A stretch of DNA of 64,000 bases from Phascolarctos cinereus. Its lineage: Eukaryota > Chordata > Mammalia > Diprotodontia > Phascolarctidae. Of the stretch, positions 1-11,689 are shown in pieces (the stretch's first letter is position 1; each line of letters opens with the position of its first letter). A program made the position numbers and the translations under genes. The DNA lies in contig NW_018344004.1 in assembly GCF_002099425.1 (NCBI RefSeq), forward strand, positions 7,762,001-7,826,000. Reading direction: 5' to 3'. The notes below the pieces were generated by a model. The model saw only the letters and a list, made by a program, of their open reading frames with translations. It ran no database searches and was not told the origin of the DNA.

Positions 1-800
1 TTTTCTCCACAATAAGAATATTTTTGGATACAGAACTGGAGCAAAGCTTAGGTGAAGGATTTAGCTTTGAGAAATAGGCTATTCATCCCATCTTCTGTCC
101 CTGTAGAGAAAAGGAAGATGGGATCATTTCCCAGTAGTGCCTTCTGCTATGATTGAGAGAACTTTATAGCCAAGATGTTTGTGGTCAAAAATGAAGCCAA
201 AATAAATTGTCAAATGCGATATGCTGTTCATGCTGTTTAGAGTGCACTGTTGTAAAAACAAAGGTTGTCAGTTTGGTTCCCACATAAACCAGCATACTTA
301 TTTTTTTTTCTCTGTTCCATCACCATTGGCTACACACCTCTAATTCTGGCTGGTCATTCTCACAAAGCTTTAGGCCACAGACAGAACTGAATGAGAGAGA
401 GTTGGGGGGAAGGTTCACTACCATCATCACTACTAGATAATAGAAAAGGGAGATATTTATATATGAAAGACACTATGTCAGCCTTGTAATGGAGGTGGAT
501 GGAATATCTTACATTGCCACAAGCTGTCTCCGACGTTCTTAATATAATCTGCAATGTGGTTCAAGGTCAGCTTGGTCTCCACAGAACATTAGTAATGGGC
601 TTTTCTTGCTCAGTAATTGTCTTCTTCCCTAGATTATCTTGTAGTGGTGCCATATTATTTGTCATAACAATCTTCCACCTCCTTTTATTTTGAGAAATGG
701 AAACAAGTTTAGTTGGAAACTCTTGTCAATAATTCAACAATTCAATTTAACAAATGTTTATTTACATCATACAATGCTTACAGGTGCAGAGTCAACATGA
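1..800. other. Unique-looking AT-rich sequence
   Basis: No repeat family, RNA gene or convincing coding frame was recognised. Two overlapping 64-codon frames (360-693) look random. Confidence 0.5.
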
Positions 801-804
801 CCCA

Positions 805-915
805 GTGAGTGGCATGCTGGCCTTGTTGTCAGGAAGACCTGGGTTCAAATTCTACCTCTGATACTTACGAGTTGTGTGATCTTGGGCAATTCACTTAATC
901 TCTTTGTGTTTCAAA
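805..915 (+). mobile_element. tRNA-derived SINE fragment
   Basis: GTTGTCAGGAAGACCTGGGTTCAAATTC followed by GTGTGATCTTGGGCAATTCACTTAATCTC is the 5' half of the tRNA-type CORE-SINE. The box-B-like GGTTCAAAT is visible. Confidence 0.65.
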
Positions 916-924
916 CAACAACCT

Positions 925-1115
925 AGGATCACAGGATTATATATTTCCAGTTGGAAAGGATCTCAAAAGACAATAAATTCGATCCCCTAATTTTATAAAT
1001 AGGGAAACTGAACCTTAGAAAGGTTAACTGACTTACCCAAGATGATAAAAGTAATGAAGGTCAGAATCAGAATTTGAACACAAGTCTTCTGACTTTAGTG
1101 CCAGTACTACACTCG
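925..1115 (+). mobile_element. MIR3/MAR1-like SINE
   Basis: TCCAGTTGGAAAGGATCTC, GATCCCCTAATTTTATAAATAGGGAAACTGAACC and GTTAACTGACTTACCC match the SINE type with a 'GGAAAGGA.CTC...ATTTTACA.ATG.GGAAACTGA' order. Confidence 0.6.
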
Positions 1116-1524
1116 AGTCATAGATGGATTGTTATTACTGTAGTGCAGAAAGATCCTATGAAGTCATTGGGGAAAACATTGTATTTGAGGATACCTAAAG
1201 TACCTCTGTTCTCAAGGCATTTATTTATATTATAGAGGAAAAAACAACCAGCATACAAAGAAGTAAATAGAGCATAATCTGAAGAGGAAGAGAGGCCACT
1301 AATAGCTTTGGGTGGAGGAGGGGAAACAATCAGGAAAGACATTGAATGAGTAAGAGGTAGCCCCTGAATTGAGCCTTAAAGGAAAATTAAGGATTCAGAG
1401 TCAATGCCAAAAAAAAAATTGGTTAAGACAAAGAGAGCAAAAATGCTTCATCTGGCTATAACTATCCACAACTCCTCTACTTAACAGTCATTAAGTTACT
1501 TTAGTATACTTAAATGAATCAAAA

Positions 1525-1640
1525 AGAATTTGTTAAATGCTTCCTATGTCCTAGGAACTGTGGTAAGTGAAACAAATAGAAAAAAATCAAACAATCCCTA
1601 CTCTCAAGGATTTTACATTCTAAAAAGAAGTTTTGCATTC
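1525..1640 (+). repeat. REP-A 5' piece
   Basis: REP-A is my label for an ancient medium-reiteration repeat that recurs through the window. Its opening is 'AAGCACTTACTATGTGC...CACTGTGCTAAGC...GGATACAAA...GTCCCTGCCCTCAAGGA'. Here it reads TGTTAAATGCTTCCTATGTCC...CCCTACTCTCAAGG. The Repbase family is not assigned. A similar short piece lies at 43490-43580. Confidence 0.5.
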
Positions 1641-1739
1641 ATTGCAATAGTTTAGTATTAAAAAGACATGTGTCTGCTGTTGGTACCTTTACTCTATGGG
1701 TCAATAAGGAATAAAGAAAGATAAATTTATTCAAAAACA

Positions 1740-1976
1740 TTGTTGTTGTTCAATCATTTTTCAGTCACCTCCTATGACCCCATTTTGGGATTTTCATGGC
1801 AAAGATACTAGAGTGGTTTGCCATTTTCTTGTCCAGTTCATTATTATAGGTGAGGAACTGAGCCAAACAGGGTTAAGTGATTTGCCCAAGGTCATAAAGC
1901 TAGTAAGTGTCTAAGGTCAAACTTGAACTCAGGAATATGAGTCTTCATGACTCTACTCCATCCTCTGTGCCACCTT
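1740..1976 (+). mobile_element. RTE/BovB-type SINE
   Basis: TGTTGTTGTTCAATCATTTTTCAGTC, TATGACCCCATTTTGGGATTTTC and GCAAAGATACTAGAGTGGTTTGCCA open the element. The MIR-like core GGGTTAAGTGATTTGCCCAAGG follows, then CTTCATGACTCTACTCCATCC. The opening resembles the end of RTE/BovB LINEs, as in marsupial RTE SINEs. Confidence 0.75.
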
Positions 1977-1979
1977 TTA

Positions 1980-2780
1980 ATGAAAAAATATTGTGTACCA
2001 GACTATAAGAATCTGATTTGGCCAGGAGAGCTTCATATATTACTATTAGTAAGCTGTGATAACAATTACAAATATTACTGAAAAGTGTTATAGAGCCTTT
2101 CCAAGTAGCTAATTTACTGTTTCCAATAGACTAGTATGTGTGCTGAATAAAACATTAAAGAGAGAGAATGGTTACTGTAAGTACAAGAAGAATGTATTTT
2201 ACTAAAGATTAGGATAGTATAAAGAAAAAAAAATGGCTTGAATGAAAACATCTAAAACATCTATGGAAAACTTAGTCATATTTAAAAATAGGCAACTATT
2301 AAATATATTAAAATTATTATTCTAGATAACAATTTATAATTTTAGAACATTTATACATGATCTCCATTTTATAAAAATAATAGTATTTAAAATTTCTACT
2401 TTAGTGGTTGTCAAGTCTATAGTTAAGTACAGTTATTCCATAAGAATATGATAAGATTGAATATAATGTGAAAAAAATGATGGTTAAATAAGGGGAAAAT
2501 CATACTTGATCCATGAGGGACCCACAGAAGTAACAAGTGTCATCAGTCTTCCTGCAGACCCATTCTGATACCTGAATTGCTTTGTCAAAATAGTGAATAG
2601 TGGGCAGTATAACTTTAGAGTCAATGCCAAGTAGTTCCTGGAAGCCTTAGGAAATCTTTTCTGTTTGAGGAGGTGAACCACTCAAGAGAGAGGAGACTGA
2701 TGAGAAATGTTCCATATTACTAGTAGTATTGTACCTCAAAGCTCAGGAAGTTTTCAAAGAAGGATCACAATAATACATGA
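1980..2780. other. Unique-looking AT-rich sequence
   Basis: Nothing recognised; A+T is very high from 2220 to 2480. Confidence 0.5.
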
Positions 2781-2806
2781 GGTGCTAAGGGGCTCATGCC
2801 AAAGAG

Positions 2807-3037
2807 ATGGATCCTGGGAAGTATGAACTCCCTTATGATGAATCAAAGAGGCCCTCAATTGAGAGACCAAGTGATCCCAGACTGCCTGCAAAGCATTCTG
2901 GGGTGCCCCTGGGAACAACTCTTCAAAAACGCATCTCAGAACTATGCTGTAATATTTATCCCTTCCACTTTGCAGCTGGTCACAGAGACAAGCAATATAT
3001 TTTTATGCCAAGTGATTTGTATCCTATTAGAGAATAG
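2807..3037 (+). other. Short open frame with exon-like composition
   Basis: A 76-codon frame begins MDPGKYELPYDESKRPSIE and continues RPSDPRLPAKHSG. Unlike most frames here, its first ~40 residues are balanced in composition and the DNA (2800-2920) is richer in G+C. I do not recognise the protein. There is no clear splice signal or promoter. From ~3035 a SINE-like tail follows. It could be a decayed exon or retrocopy piece, or chance. Confidence 0.25.
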
Positions 3038-3109
3038 ATGTTAAAATGCTTTGAATAGTTAAAAGCACTATGCAAATATAAGGAACTGCTGCTATCATTA
3101 TTACAGACA

Positions 3110-4080
3110 GATGATGCAAATTATGGGAATCATAATTAACCGTCTCTAATAACCCCCTGTAAAATAAGCATGTCCTCCTGCTGAGAGGTGGTAAGCCCTG
3201 CCAATCAAAAAGTACAGCTTCATTTTGCCCAGGGTTTCAGCTGTAGAGCGAAAATCCTCTTTTCCAGGGAAATCAGTTAAATGAAGCAGCATTGAATTTT
3301 TTTCTCTCTTTGCTTTATGTTTATGTTAATATCATATTACTAAAACTAAGCATCTATTCTAATATTACCTTGTGGAGTGGACATGACTCCTCAAAGCAAT
3401 GTCAATCCAGTGCAAACTGAAGACTTGAAGTATAGGACCAGGGTTAAATCCTGTGTCTATCATTTTGAATAACTCAGCTAAGTTTGTAGTTACTTGTAAA
3501 AGGCAATGAGTTATGCATAGATATAAGTTACTGGGTCCACAGCAGTAACTCATGAAGCTATATACTAAGGCAGAAGGAGGCTGTGATGTGTATCTGAAGA
3601 TTTGAGTTCTTAAAGTATTGAAGAAAGAACTTAGCAGCATGCTAAGTCACAAAAAATCCTTTGAAATTACATCCCACACCCCTGCTCTCATAAATGTCTC
3701 ACAACCTTTTGTTTCTCAAATTCGTGCCTTCCTCACAAGAAAAGACTAGCTCCCCCTCTTCTTTCCCTATTTAAGCTTATGATTAATCTTTGCCAGCTGT
3801 TGAAGATTATCTCCATGCTTTCATCCATGACTACTTTTTAACTAATAGGTTGTCTGCCCATTGTGGTTAATACTCATTTATTCACTGCTCAAATTAGGAT
3901 GAGAATAAATAAGGATGCATGCAAATAACCCTTTCTGTTCTAGTCACTTTTTTTTTATTCCTCGTGCAGTGAATTTTTAATCTATATGTAAGAATTGGCA
4001 TTAGTTTGCATTTGCAATGTGTTTCAAAGTATAGGAAACACTTTTCTTCACAATGCCATTTGATTCAAAGTCAAGTGGCA
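3110..4080. other. No feature recognised
   Basis: AT-rich sequence with no repeat or gene I can name. The 91-codon minus frame at 3365-3640 has no recognisable motif. Confidence 0.45.
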
Positions 4081-4084
4081 TAAA

Positions 4085-4700
4085 TGTCTTTTAAGAGCTT
4101 ACTACTGTGTGCTAGATATAGCGTTTAGATAAAATGTGATACCTACCCTCATGGAACTTAACATTTAGTAAAGGATACAATTAATCACAGGACATGAAAA
4201 TTACTGCAGTAGCATAAGGGTGGTTCAAGGAGTTATATTCCAAAGGGAAAACCCCAAAGGAAATATCCCAAAGGGAATGATACTAGAGGTGACAAAAGAA
4301 AGATTCTAAAGAAAGTCTCATTTGAAGATGAGTAAGTACACCAGATGCTATGATAAAACACGTATGCATGACGTTTTGCCACAGGGATCTGCACAAAAAA
4401 AAAAGTACAGGGATGGGAAAGTTCAAGGTTCATGCAGATGGTGCCAAGAAGTCCAGTTTGACTATACCATACTGTGTATGAAGGCGAATAGCATGAAATA
4501 GGCTGGAAAGGTAAGGTAATATCTGTTGTCAGATTGTGGGGAAGCTCAAATGCCAGAGAAAATAATATAAAAGTGTTTTGAGCAAAGAAATGTTATAACC
4601 AGATCTATGCATAAATAAGATAATTCTGGCAATAATGTAAGGGTTGAAATGGAGTAGATAAGTAATGAGGGTGAGGATTTGGAGGTATCTTATGTAGATA
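4085..4700 (+). repeat. REP-A copy
   Basis: AGCTTACTACTGTGTGCTAG starts it. Later blocks such as GGCTGGAAAGGTAAGG and AACCAGATCTATGCATAAATAAGATAATTCTGGC match the middle and 3' part of the copies at 5.6-7.0 and 53.1-53.5 kb. Confidence 0.5.
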
Positions 4701-5604
4701 GCTTTTTCAAAGAAATTTGTCAGGGAAGGAAAAGATGGACCAGTAGCTGGGTAGGTCAGGGAAATGGGTTTTCTTTTCTGGGGACTGGAGAAAAGAACTT
4801 GGCAGAGTGACCAACAGATAATGGGAACAAGTATGAGTTAAGGGTAATATTTCATTCCAACAACTCCCAAAGCATAGCCATTTATAGGGATTACACAGGG
4901 TACACCCAGCCCTCATTTTTACACATCTATGTTTGTAAGGCAGGGAGGGCAATTATTACCAGCACTTTGTATAATAGGAAGCTGAAGCTCAAAATGGTGA
5001 AAAGGTCACCAACTTAATCAAGGCTATAACTCAGATCATTCTGATTGCAGATGGTCTTTCTACCACACTGTGAGACCCTCCAAGTGAAAAAAAAAATATT
5101 GATGTGTTTTGATCCTAAATATCAGGAGAGCAGCAGGGGATTATGGGCTCGTGAAGTCCAAATCTTTTACTGATTCAATAAGCTAACTAGTCTGGCAGTC
5201 ATGTAGTACTGAATCAACTTCCCATGATTTCTGTCACTTCATTTACCTTGTGAAATATCTTGTGCAGATACCTTATGATAAGTTAATTAGGGAGAGCTGC
5301 CTGTTGATAAAGTGATAAAGCCACCAACAAGGGCTACTACTTCACCCTAACTTAGGTAGCCTCAATGGGAAAGAAAAACAAAACAAAACAAAGCAAACTC
5401 TGCTGAGTGGTAATTTTTTTCACCTAGGTCAAGAAAGGTGAAAACAAACAAAGACCCTCTCTGTGCCAGATAGCTTTGGATTTATTCAGGAAAGGGGTTT
5501 TGTCTTAACTGTAAACTTTAGATTCCTATACGCATTAGACTCATCATATACCATAAAATCAGAAAGCTGATGTGGAGAAGAAAGATAGCTAATGGTATCT
5601 TCCA

Positions 5605-6328
5605 CATTTAAGTAACTACTCTGTGCCAGACATTGTGCAAAGTGCTGGGGATGCAAAGAAAAGCGTGTGTGGGTGCATATAAATATAAATATAAATATAT
5701 ATATATGTGTGTGTGTGTATGTATATGTATATATGTATATATGTGTATATATACACACACACATATATACATATATACGTGTGTTATAGATGTATATATA
5801 AAAATGTGTGTGTGTGTGTGTGTGTGTGTGCATACACACCTCCTTCCTCATCTCAGTCTCCTGGCTTCCTTCAAGTCTCAGCCTATAATACATACATACA
5901 TACAAACATATATACACACATACATACACACATACACATATATACATACATATGCATATATATGTGTATGTATGTGTGTATATATATATAATATATATAT
6001 TTAACAAATAAAACAAAACGAACAAACGATAACAACTACCCCTCCAAAAAAACCCCACAGTTCCTGGCCTCAGTTTAATGAGAGAGAAACCATACAAACT
6101 ACGTACATTCAAAATATTTACAGGTGCTAAGATTAAAGAGAATTAGGACAGGCTGAGACTTGAAGGAACCCAGGAGACTGAGATGAGGAAGGAGATCATT
6201 CCAGGATATAAGGGACAGTTGGTGAACATATTTGAAATCAGGATATGGAGTATCAGAGTATATGGAGAAGAGTAAGGTGAAAGAAGACTGGAAAGGTAGA
6301 AATGGGCCAGGTTATGAAGGGCTTTGAA
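5605..6328 (+). repeat. REP-A copy, left part, with microsatellite
   Basis: ACTCTGTGCCAGACATTGTGCAAAGTGCTGGGGATGCAAAG is followed by ~330 bp of compound microsatellite. The repeat then resumes with ACAGTTCCTGGCCTCAG and runs to AGGTTATGAAGGGCTTTGAATT. Confidence 0.6.
5680..6005. repeat. Compound TA/TG/CA microsatellite
   Basis: Blocks of (AT)n, (TG)n, (TATG)n and (CA)n occupy 5680-5830 and 5888-6005, with a short unique spacer. TG and CA runs in the same array can pair as hairpins. The three long apparent frames here, on both strands, are low-complexity artefacts. Confidence 0.9.
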
Positions 6329-6715
6329 TTATGGGATTGGTCCAGAATTTTCCTAACTCAGTTTCTTTAATTCAGTTTCCTGGTATGGAGGCATAAAAGA
6401 TCCAAGTCATGAATAATCAGAGGTCTCTCAGACTACATAGGTAAAGGAGACAGTTTAAGTCCCATAGCCTGATGATTGATTGACCAGACTCTTTTCAAGG
6501 TCGAGGTGAGGGAGGCCTTGTCCAGAGAAGCCAAGTACCATTGTATCCTTATTGTATGTTCTTGCTAAGTTAGAACAAAGTAAATCTCCTCCTCTTTTAA
6601 ATAAATGTTCAGTGAGTTGAGATGCTTTGTTTCATTATTTCATCCCAGTATCCAACATAAACTAAGAAGGTCTGATGTTAGAGCCACACCTACAACTAAG
6701 AACCTATAACTAACA
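6329..6715. mobile_element. Possible solo-LTR-like fossil within REP-A
   Basis: About 390 bp interrupts REP-A. The inserted block carries an AATAAA-type signal (TTTTAAATAAATGTTCAGTG) followed by a short T-rich stretch and CCCAGTATCCAACA, an arrangement common in the R/U5 part of retroviral LTRs. No target duplication or internal retroviral region was found. Family and exact ends are unassigned; it could be another kind of insertion. Confidence 0.3.
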
Positions 6716-7010
6716 TCAAACAGGGTTTTATAGTGGATCCTGGAGATAATAGGAAACTACTAGAGTTTATTGAATTGGAGTGTGATATAATCAGACATAA
6801 ATTTAGAGAGATTAATTTGACTACTGAGTGGAGTATGGACTAAGGTGGAGAGAGATTTGTGGCAGTCAGACCAACTAGCAGGCTATTACAATAGATCAGG
6901 TGTGAAGTGTTAGGGGGCTGCAGCAGGGTGATTGCAGAGTCAGAAAAGAGAAGAGGATGTTTATGTGGGGAATGTTTATGAGGGATGTTATGAAACTAGA
7001 AACAACAGGA
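6716..7010 (+). repeat. REP-A copy, right part
   Basis: TAGTGGATCCTGGAGATAATAGG, AATTTGACTACTGAGTGGAG and GGCTATTACAATAGATCAGG continue REP-A after an inserted ~390-bp block. Confidence 0.6.
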
Positions 7011-7158
7011 CTTTACCATAGTAACTGCACTCAATAGCTGGGGGTCTTTGATTCCAGGGCCAGTCTTCTATCCACTATACCCCATTCATTGCATGTCAGC
7101 ATCATAACTTGCACATCTAAAAAGTCGCCAAATGGTGTTCACCTAAATAGTGAGTAGG

Positions 7159-7160
<2 letters not shown>

Positions 7161-7199
<39 letters not shown>

Positions 7200-7214
7200 T
7201 AGACAGACAGACAG
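7161..7214. repeat. (GT)19 then (AGAC)n microsatellite
   Basis: Pure GT runs from 7161 to 7198 and is followed by AGACAGACAGACAG. Confidence 0.95.
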
Positions 7215-8165
7215 TTAAAGACCGAGAGAGAAAGATACAGGGACCAATAATATTTTTAAATAAAATTAGGCAAGTCCTGCCTGTGTTCCTGATCTTTTGT
7301 CAAAGGAAGGCTACCAACAAGGCCGTCTTTTTCTGCCTCCCTTTATTCAAGGGACACATGGTTGTTGCTTGAACTACTCGTGTCTACTTCCTCGTCACCC
7401 TCTACAATACTTTCATAAAATCACTGCTGGCTCAGAGAGGAGTTTGCCTGAGTACAAGTTTGACAGATGCTTTCCTTTTCCAAGGTGAATCACTTTCATT
7501 AAAATATATTGTGAGAGGTATTTTACCCTTAAAGCCTGACATTTTTAGAGGTCAGAATAGCACTTCACTGGCTAAAAATAACATTAAGCGATGACTCTGA
7601 CCCAGTAAGAAACATCTGCCATTGTGCATGGAGGAAAAAGTAAGTGTAATCCTTTTCATGTCAAAGATTTAATTCTCCTTTTCTGTTTTATGATCAAAAG
7701 CACTAAGCACCTTACATGTCCAATAAATGGAACAATGCTTCATTGTCATACTTCAAATTACAAACTTTGTATCATTCGATTTCAAACCATCCCAAGCAGC
7801 TGCTCAACACATCATTACTTTTCCTTCCCTAAAGGGACATTGGAGAGATTTGATAATGAAGTGCAGATGTATTTTGAAATATTATTATACAATAAAGCTG
7901 AAGAAAAAGTCATAAGCTTAGGCTAAGCTAAAGGAACATGGAAATGATGAATGAATGATTGGCTTCAGGACAATGGTAGTACCTACATGTCATTTTTTTA
8001 TAGTAATCAATTTGCTCGTCTGTGTACTTCAAATATGCTTAGGCAGAGTTTTATACTGTCTCAAAACTCATTTATTTTATAAATTATTTGAATGACCATA
8101 ACAATATTTTTGTCACTAAATATACTCTCCATCACACATGCATACAATCAGCTTTTTTACGTGTT
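7215..8165. other. No feature recognised
   Basis: Frames up to 100 codons (7624-7926, +) show no motif and overlap another frame, so they are taken as chance. Confidence 0.45.
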
Positions 8166-8169
8166 TAGT

Positions 8170-8395
8170 AATAGTAAAAATAATAGCTGAAAACAACAAC
8201 AATAACATTTCCTCATCTCTGAAATGGGGATGATAATAGCCCCTACATACCAGAGCTGTTTTGAGGGTCAAATAAGCTAAGCATAAAAGTGATTAGCGTA
8301 GTGCCTTGAACATAATTAGAGCTGTATGAATGGTAGCTATTATTATTGTTAGTGATTAATAATAATAATGATAACAATAATAATAATAATATTTA
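8170..8395 (+). mobile_element. SINE 3' half with ATT/ATA-rich tail
   Basis: TTTCCTCATCTCTGAAATGGGG...AGGGTCAAATAAGC...GTAGTGCCTTGAACATAATT is the core and tail of the tRNA-derived SINE. It ends in (AAT)n-like sequence at 8340-8395. Confidence 0.6.
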
Positions 8396-8640
8396 CATTG
8401 TACAATATTTGGACTATATAAGATTTGTAATACTTTTTACAAATATTATCTGATTTTTATTCTTACAACAACCCTGGGAAGTAGGCGCTGTTACTATTCC
8501 CATTTTACATATGAGAAAACTGAGGCAGACAGAGGTTAAGTGACTTGCCAGGTTCACCGAGCTAGTAAGTTTCTAAGGCTGGAACCAGATTCAGGTCCTT
8601 ATAATTCCGGGTCTGGTGCTCTATCCACCGTGCCCACTTA
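8390..8640 (+). mobile_element. MIR/CORE-SINE
   Basis: ACAACCCTGGGAAGTAGGCGCTG, CCCATTTTACATATGAGAAAACTGAGGCAGACAGAGGTTAAGTGACTTGCC and the end region GGTGCTCTATCCACCG are the MIR core and 3' part in order. Confidence 0.75.
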
Positions 8641-8939
8641 GATGCCTGGCAGCTAACATTTCCATAATGTTTCACATAAGATACAATGTGACATAAGAGT
8701 AGAGAGCTGGCCTCAGATCCAGGAAAACCTTGGTTCAAATCCCATTTCAGATACATAGTGGTAGAGTGACAACCAGCAAATGACATCTCAGTTTTCTAGG
8801 CAATTCTTTAAGACTGTAGACTAGAAAGAAGGTGTCTACCTATGTTGGAAGAAGAGCTTTACCCATCTGAGAGTTTCCTCTTCCAATGAAATCAGAGAGC
8901 CATGCCTTTTCTTCTTTTATAAGTTTTTCTTTGTTTGAT

Positions 8940-9110
8940 CCTCATAATAATCCTGGGAAGAAGCGTATGATCTGTTTCCCATTTTATAGATGAGTAAACT
9001 GGGAGGTAGAGCCTGAAATTTTTTATGTAAGGTTACACAGTAACTGGCAAAACATACTCAGTACTTCTGATTTCAAGTCCTATTTTTTTTTAGTAAAGCT
9101 TGAAGCTTCT
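8940..9110 (+). mobile_element. Degraded MIR
   Basis: GATCCTCATAATAATCCTGGGAAGAAG, CCCATTTTATAGATGAGTAAACTGGG and GTTACACAGTAACTGG match MIR core positions. Confidence 0.6.
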
Positions 9111-9640
9111 CCTAAGATCAGGTACATTTCTACATGGATAGAAAGAAACTCTTGTGTTCTCACTCAGGATGAATATTTGCAAGTAGCCTTCAAACAAAGA
9201 AGGGAAGAAAGGGATCCTAGGGGAAAAAAGCATGTGCATGCAGAGATACCTTTACTTAGAGTTACACATACACATTTCTGGGAAGAGACAAGTAGAATGC
9301 ATTAAGGTCAGTGTTATATGCGTCATATGAATCTAAAGCTGACAGAAATTGTAGTGTGAGAGTTATTTGTAGAGACAAAGGGTGTGAGATGGTATGATGC
9401 TGACATAGATTGGATTTAGTAATATTTATTTTAGTGCTGCCCTCTCTATGGACTGAGAAAATGAAGTCCAAGTTCTTAGGTAAGGTCTGTCCACCTGCGC
9501 TAGCCCACATCATTTCCCGGGCCTCCAAATCCACAATACTTCCTTTGAGGAAGTCATTATCCCTTCTTCCCAGTGATAAATACAATAGAAGATTAACAAC
9601 CCCTAGCTTCTCCTGAAATGTTAAATAAATTTAAAGGAGT
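9111..9640. other. No feature recognised
   Basis: Contains a short hairpin (ACTTCCT TTG AGGAAGT, 9537-9553). Overlapping frames on both strands (9262-9616) have no motif. Confidence 0.4.
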
Positions 9641-9805
9641 AATAGAGTCAGAGGATCTGTGCTAAAATCCCAGACAACAATTTAGTGCCTGCATAACCTT
9701 GTACAAGTCATTTAACTTCATTAGATTGAACTACCTTATTGTAAAATGAGGAGATTGAATGAATGACTTCAAAAATCCCTTTCAGCTCTTGATATTTGAT
9801 CCATT
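9640..9805 (+). mobile_element. MIR-like tRNA SINE
   Basis: GTCAGAGGATCTGTGCTAAAATCCC, CCTTGTACAAGTCATTTAACTTC, TAAAATGAGGAGATTGAATG and TCCCTTTCAGCTCTTGATA give the standard order of the SINE with a CCCTTCCAGCTCTAAAT-type end. Confidence 0.65.
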
Positions 9806-10195
9806 GGTCCCCATCTTCTCATTTGAGAGTGAGGCACACTGGATTAAAGGATAGGGACAAAAACCTTCAGTCAGTCAACAACTCTGCACAGCCTAATACT
9901 CCTGGTATTCCTTCTGTGGCTCTCAACAACTCTCCTTGGCAATGGCTAATCCCTGCACTAGATTTTAGCGGCTATCCTCATAAATAGCTGCTCTTAGCAG
10001 TAACTGGTGGCTTAAACCCCTTACTGAAACCCAGTAAGATCTATCAGTGGGTGATTGAGTGTGTTGCTCTGTGTACTGCCTCAGCAGGGCTTCACATAAC
10101 AGGGTTCTGATAAGCCCTCTAGTGGTAACTACAGTATTAAGCAAATCTTTCAAGAAAGAGGACTTAGAGGAAATTTAGGAAGTCATTGAGAAAGG
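9806..10195. other. No feature recognised
   Basis: Moderate-GC sequence left of the hAT-like element; no family recognised. Confidence 0.4.
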
Positions 10196-10203
10196 GATTT
10201 GAC

Positions 10204-10406
10204 CAGGGATGGGGAACCTCTGGCCTCAAGGCTACTCAAGGCCCTCTAGGTCCTCAAGTGCTGCCCTCTGACTAAATCCAAACTTCACAGAGCAAATGCC
10301 CTCAATAAAAGGATTTGTTTTGTAAAACTTGGACTCGGTCAAAAGGCTGAACCCAAGGACCTAGAAGGCCACATGTGGCCTCGAGGTGACAAATTCTCCA
10401 CCCCTG
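10204..10406. mobile_element. hAT-like miniature inverted-repeat transposon
   Basis: This 203-bp element starts CAGGGATGGGGAACC and ends in the complement of CAGGGGTGGAGAATT. The two halves are inverted copies over about 85 bp each, so it is almost a full palindrome (GGCCCTCTAGGTCCT on the left pairs with AGGACCTAGAAGGCC on the right). The 8-bp flanks GATTTGAC (10196-10203) and GATTAGAC (10407-10414) differ at one base, matching the 8-bp target duplication of hAT transposases. There is no coding capacity, so it depended on a transposase in trans. Confidence 0.85.
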
Positions 10407-10674
10407 GATTAGACCAAATCAGAATAAGACACAGTTTTTGGACGTGACTAATGTAGGAATTTGTTTTGCTTAACTACACATATTTATGACAAAGGTTATG
10501 CTTTTCTGGGGTTATAGGGGATTAGAAAAGAAAATACATGCTTGTTAATTGAAAAAAAAATAAAGTAATAGTTCCCATATTCCTGGAAACCCCTTCTGCC
10601 ACATTTTGAGGCAGAACACAGGTACAGAGACACTCCCCTTGGCTCTAGAGGAATTCTGATAACTGCCATTTTTT

Positions 10675-10945
10675 TTCACTTCACAATAGATAGAGCATTG
10701 GACACATGGTCAGTAAGGTTTGTTTGGTAGTTAGAAAGACCTGAGTGCAAATCAAACCTCAGATACTCACTAGTTGTGCAATTCTGAGCCAGTCACTTAG
10801 CCTTTGTTTGCCTCAGTTTCCTCAACTGTAAAATGAGGGAAATAACAGCACCTACTTCTCAGGGTTGTTGTAAGGATCAAAGGAAATATGAAACACTTAG
10901 CATTGTACGTGAAACAGAATAGGTGTTTAATAAATATATGTTTCC
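10675..10945 (+). mobile_element. Near-complete tRNA-derived SINE
   Basis: GATAGAGCATTGGACACATG...AGACCTGAGTGCAAATC...CCTCAGTTTCCTCAACTGTAAAATGAGG...CAGGGTTGTTGTAAGGATCAAAGG...AGGTGTTTAATAAATAT shows head, core and L2-like tail in order. Confidence 0.75.
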
Positions 10946-11689
10946 TTCCTTTCTTACTTCACCCTCCTGAGACTGTTCACATTAAGTTATATAAGGTCCT
11001 TGACAACAGTTGCAAGTTTGTTTTTCACTGCCTCTCTATAAATCATAGGGGCATAGATTTAATTGAGATTCAGGTATAGTGCTAGATACTCCATACTTCT
11101 TCAAGAATGCTAATCAAAAACCTAGTGTGGATAGGAACTAAAGCACAAAATGCGAATTTTCATCAGTCACTTAAAATATATTGATATATAGGACCAAAAT
11201 GAACAATTTCCATATTCTGTTAGATTAGAGAAATTGTGTAAACATGATCTCTCTTCTCTCTCTCTTTCCTTTTCCCTGACAGGTGGCAAAGAAAAATGAA
11301 CAGTAATTTGTGCTGTTGCTTTAAATACTAGAATACATTGTGTTTTCACAAGGGACTAGGAGTACACACATACACACACACAGAAATGTTATTTTGGGGG
11401 AAAATCTGTTGAGCTTGTTGAATAAGCAGCAACTAGAAGCCTTGAAGACACTGCTTTCATGTTGCTTTCTATTAATTCAATTTATTCACTGTTACTATGT
11501 ATTACACAATAAATAGGTTCACATTTATCTTCCCATTTCCAGATTATTTGGCTTAAAAAGGGCAAGTGATAAGAATGTTTTTTTAAATATTTAATATTAG
11601 AATGACAAAATTTCAAAATTTGCTGGTACCTCAACAGTTATCTTCATCAAATATAATCCTGATACACACTAAAACATAACAGATATAGT
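10946..11689. other. No feature recognised
   Basis: AT-rich; holds a short TC-rich stretch (11249-11272) and (CA)n traces near 11366. Confidence 0.45.

Noticed and set aside
5486-6112. 208-codon minus-strand frame and two + strand frames
   Set aside because: Most residues come from the TA/TG/CA microsatellite (Ile-Tyr-Thr-His repeats). There is no other evidence of coding.
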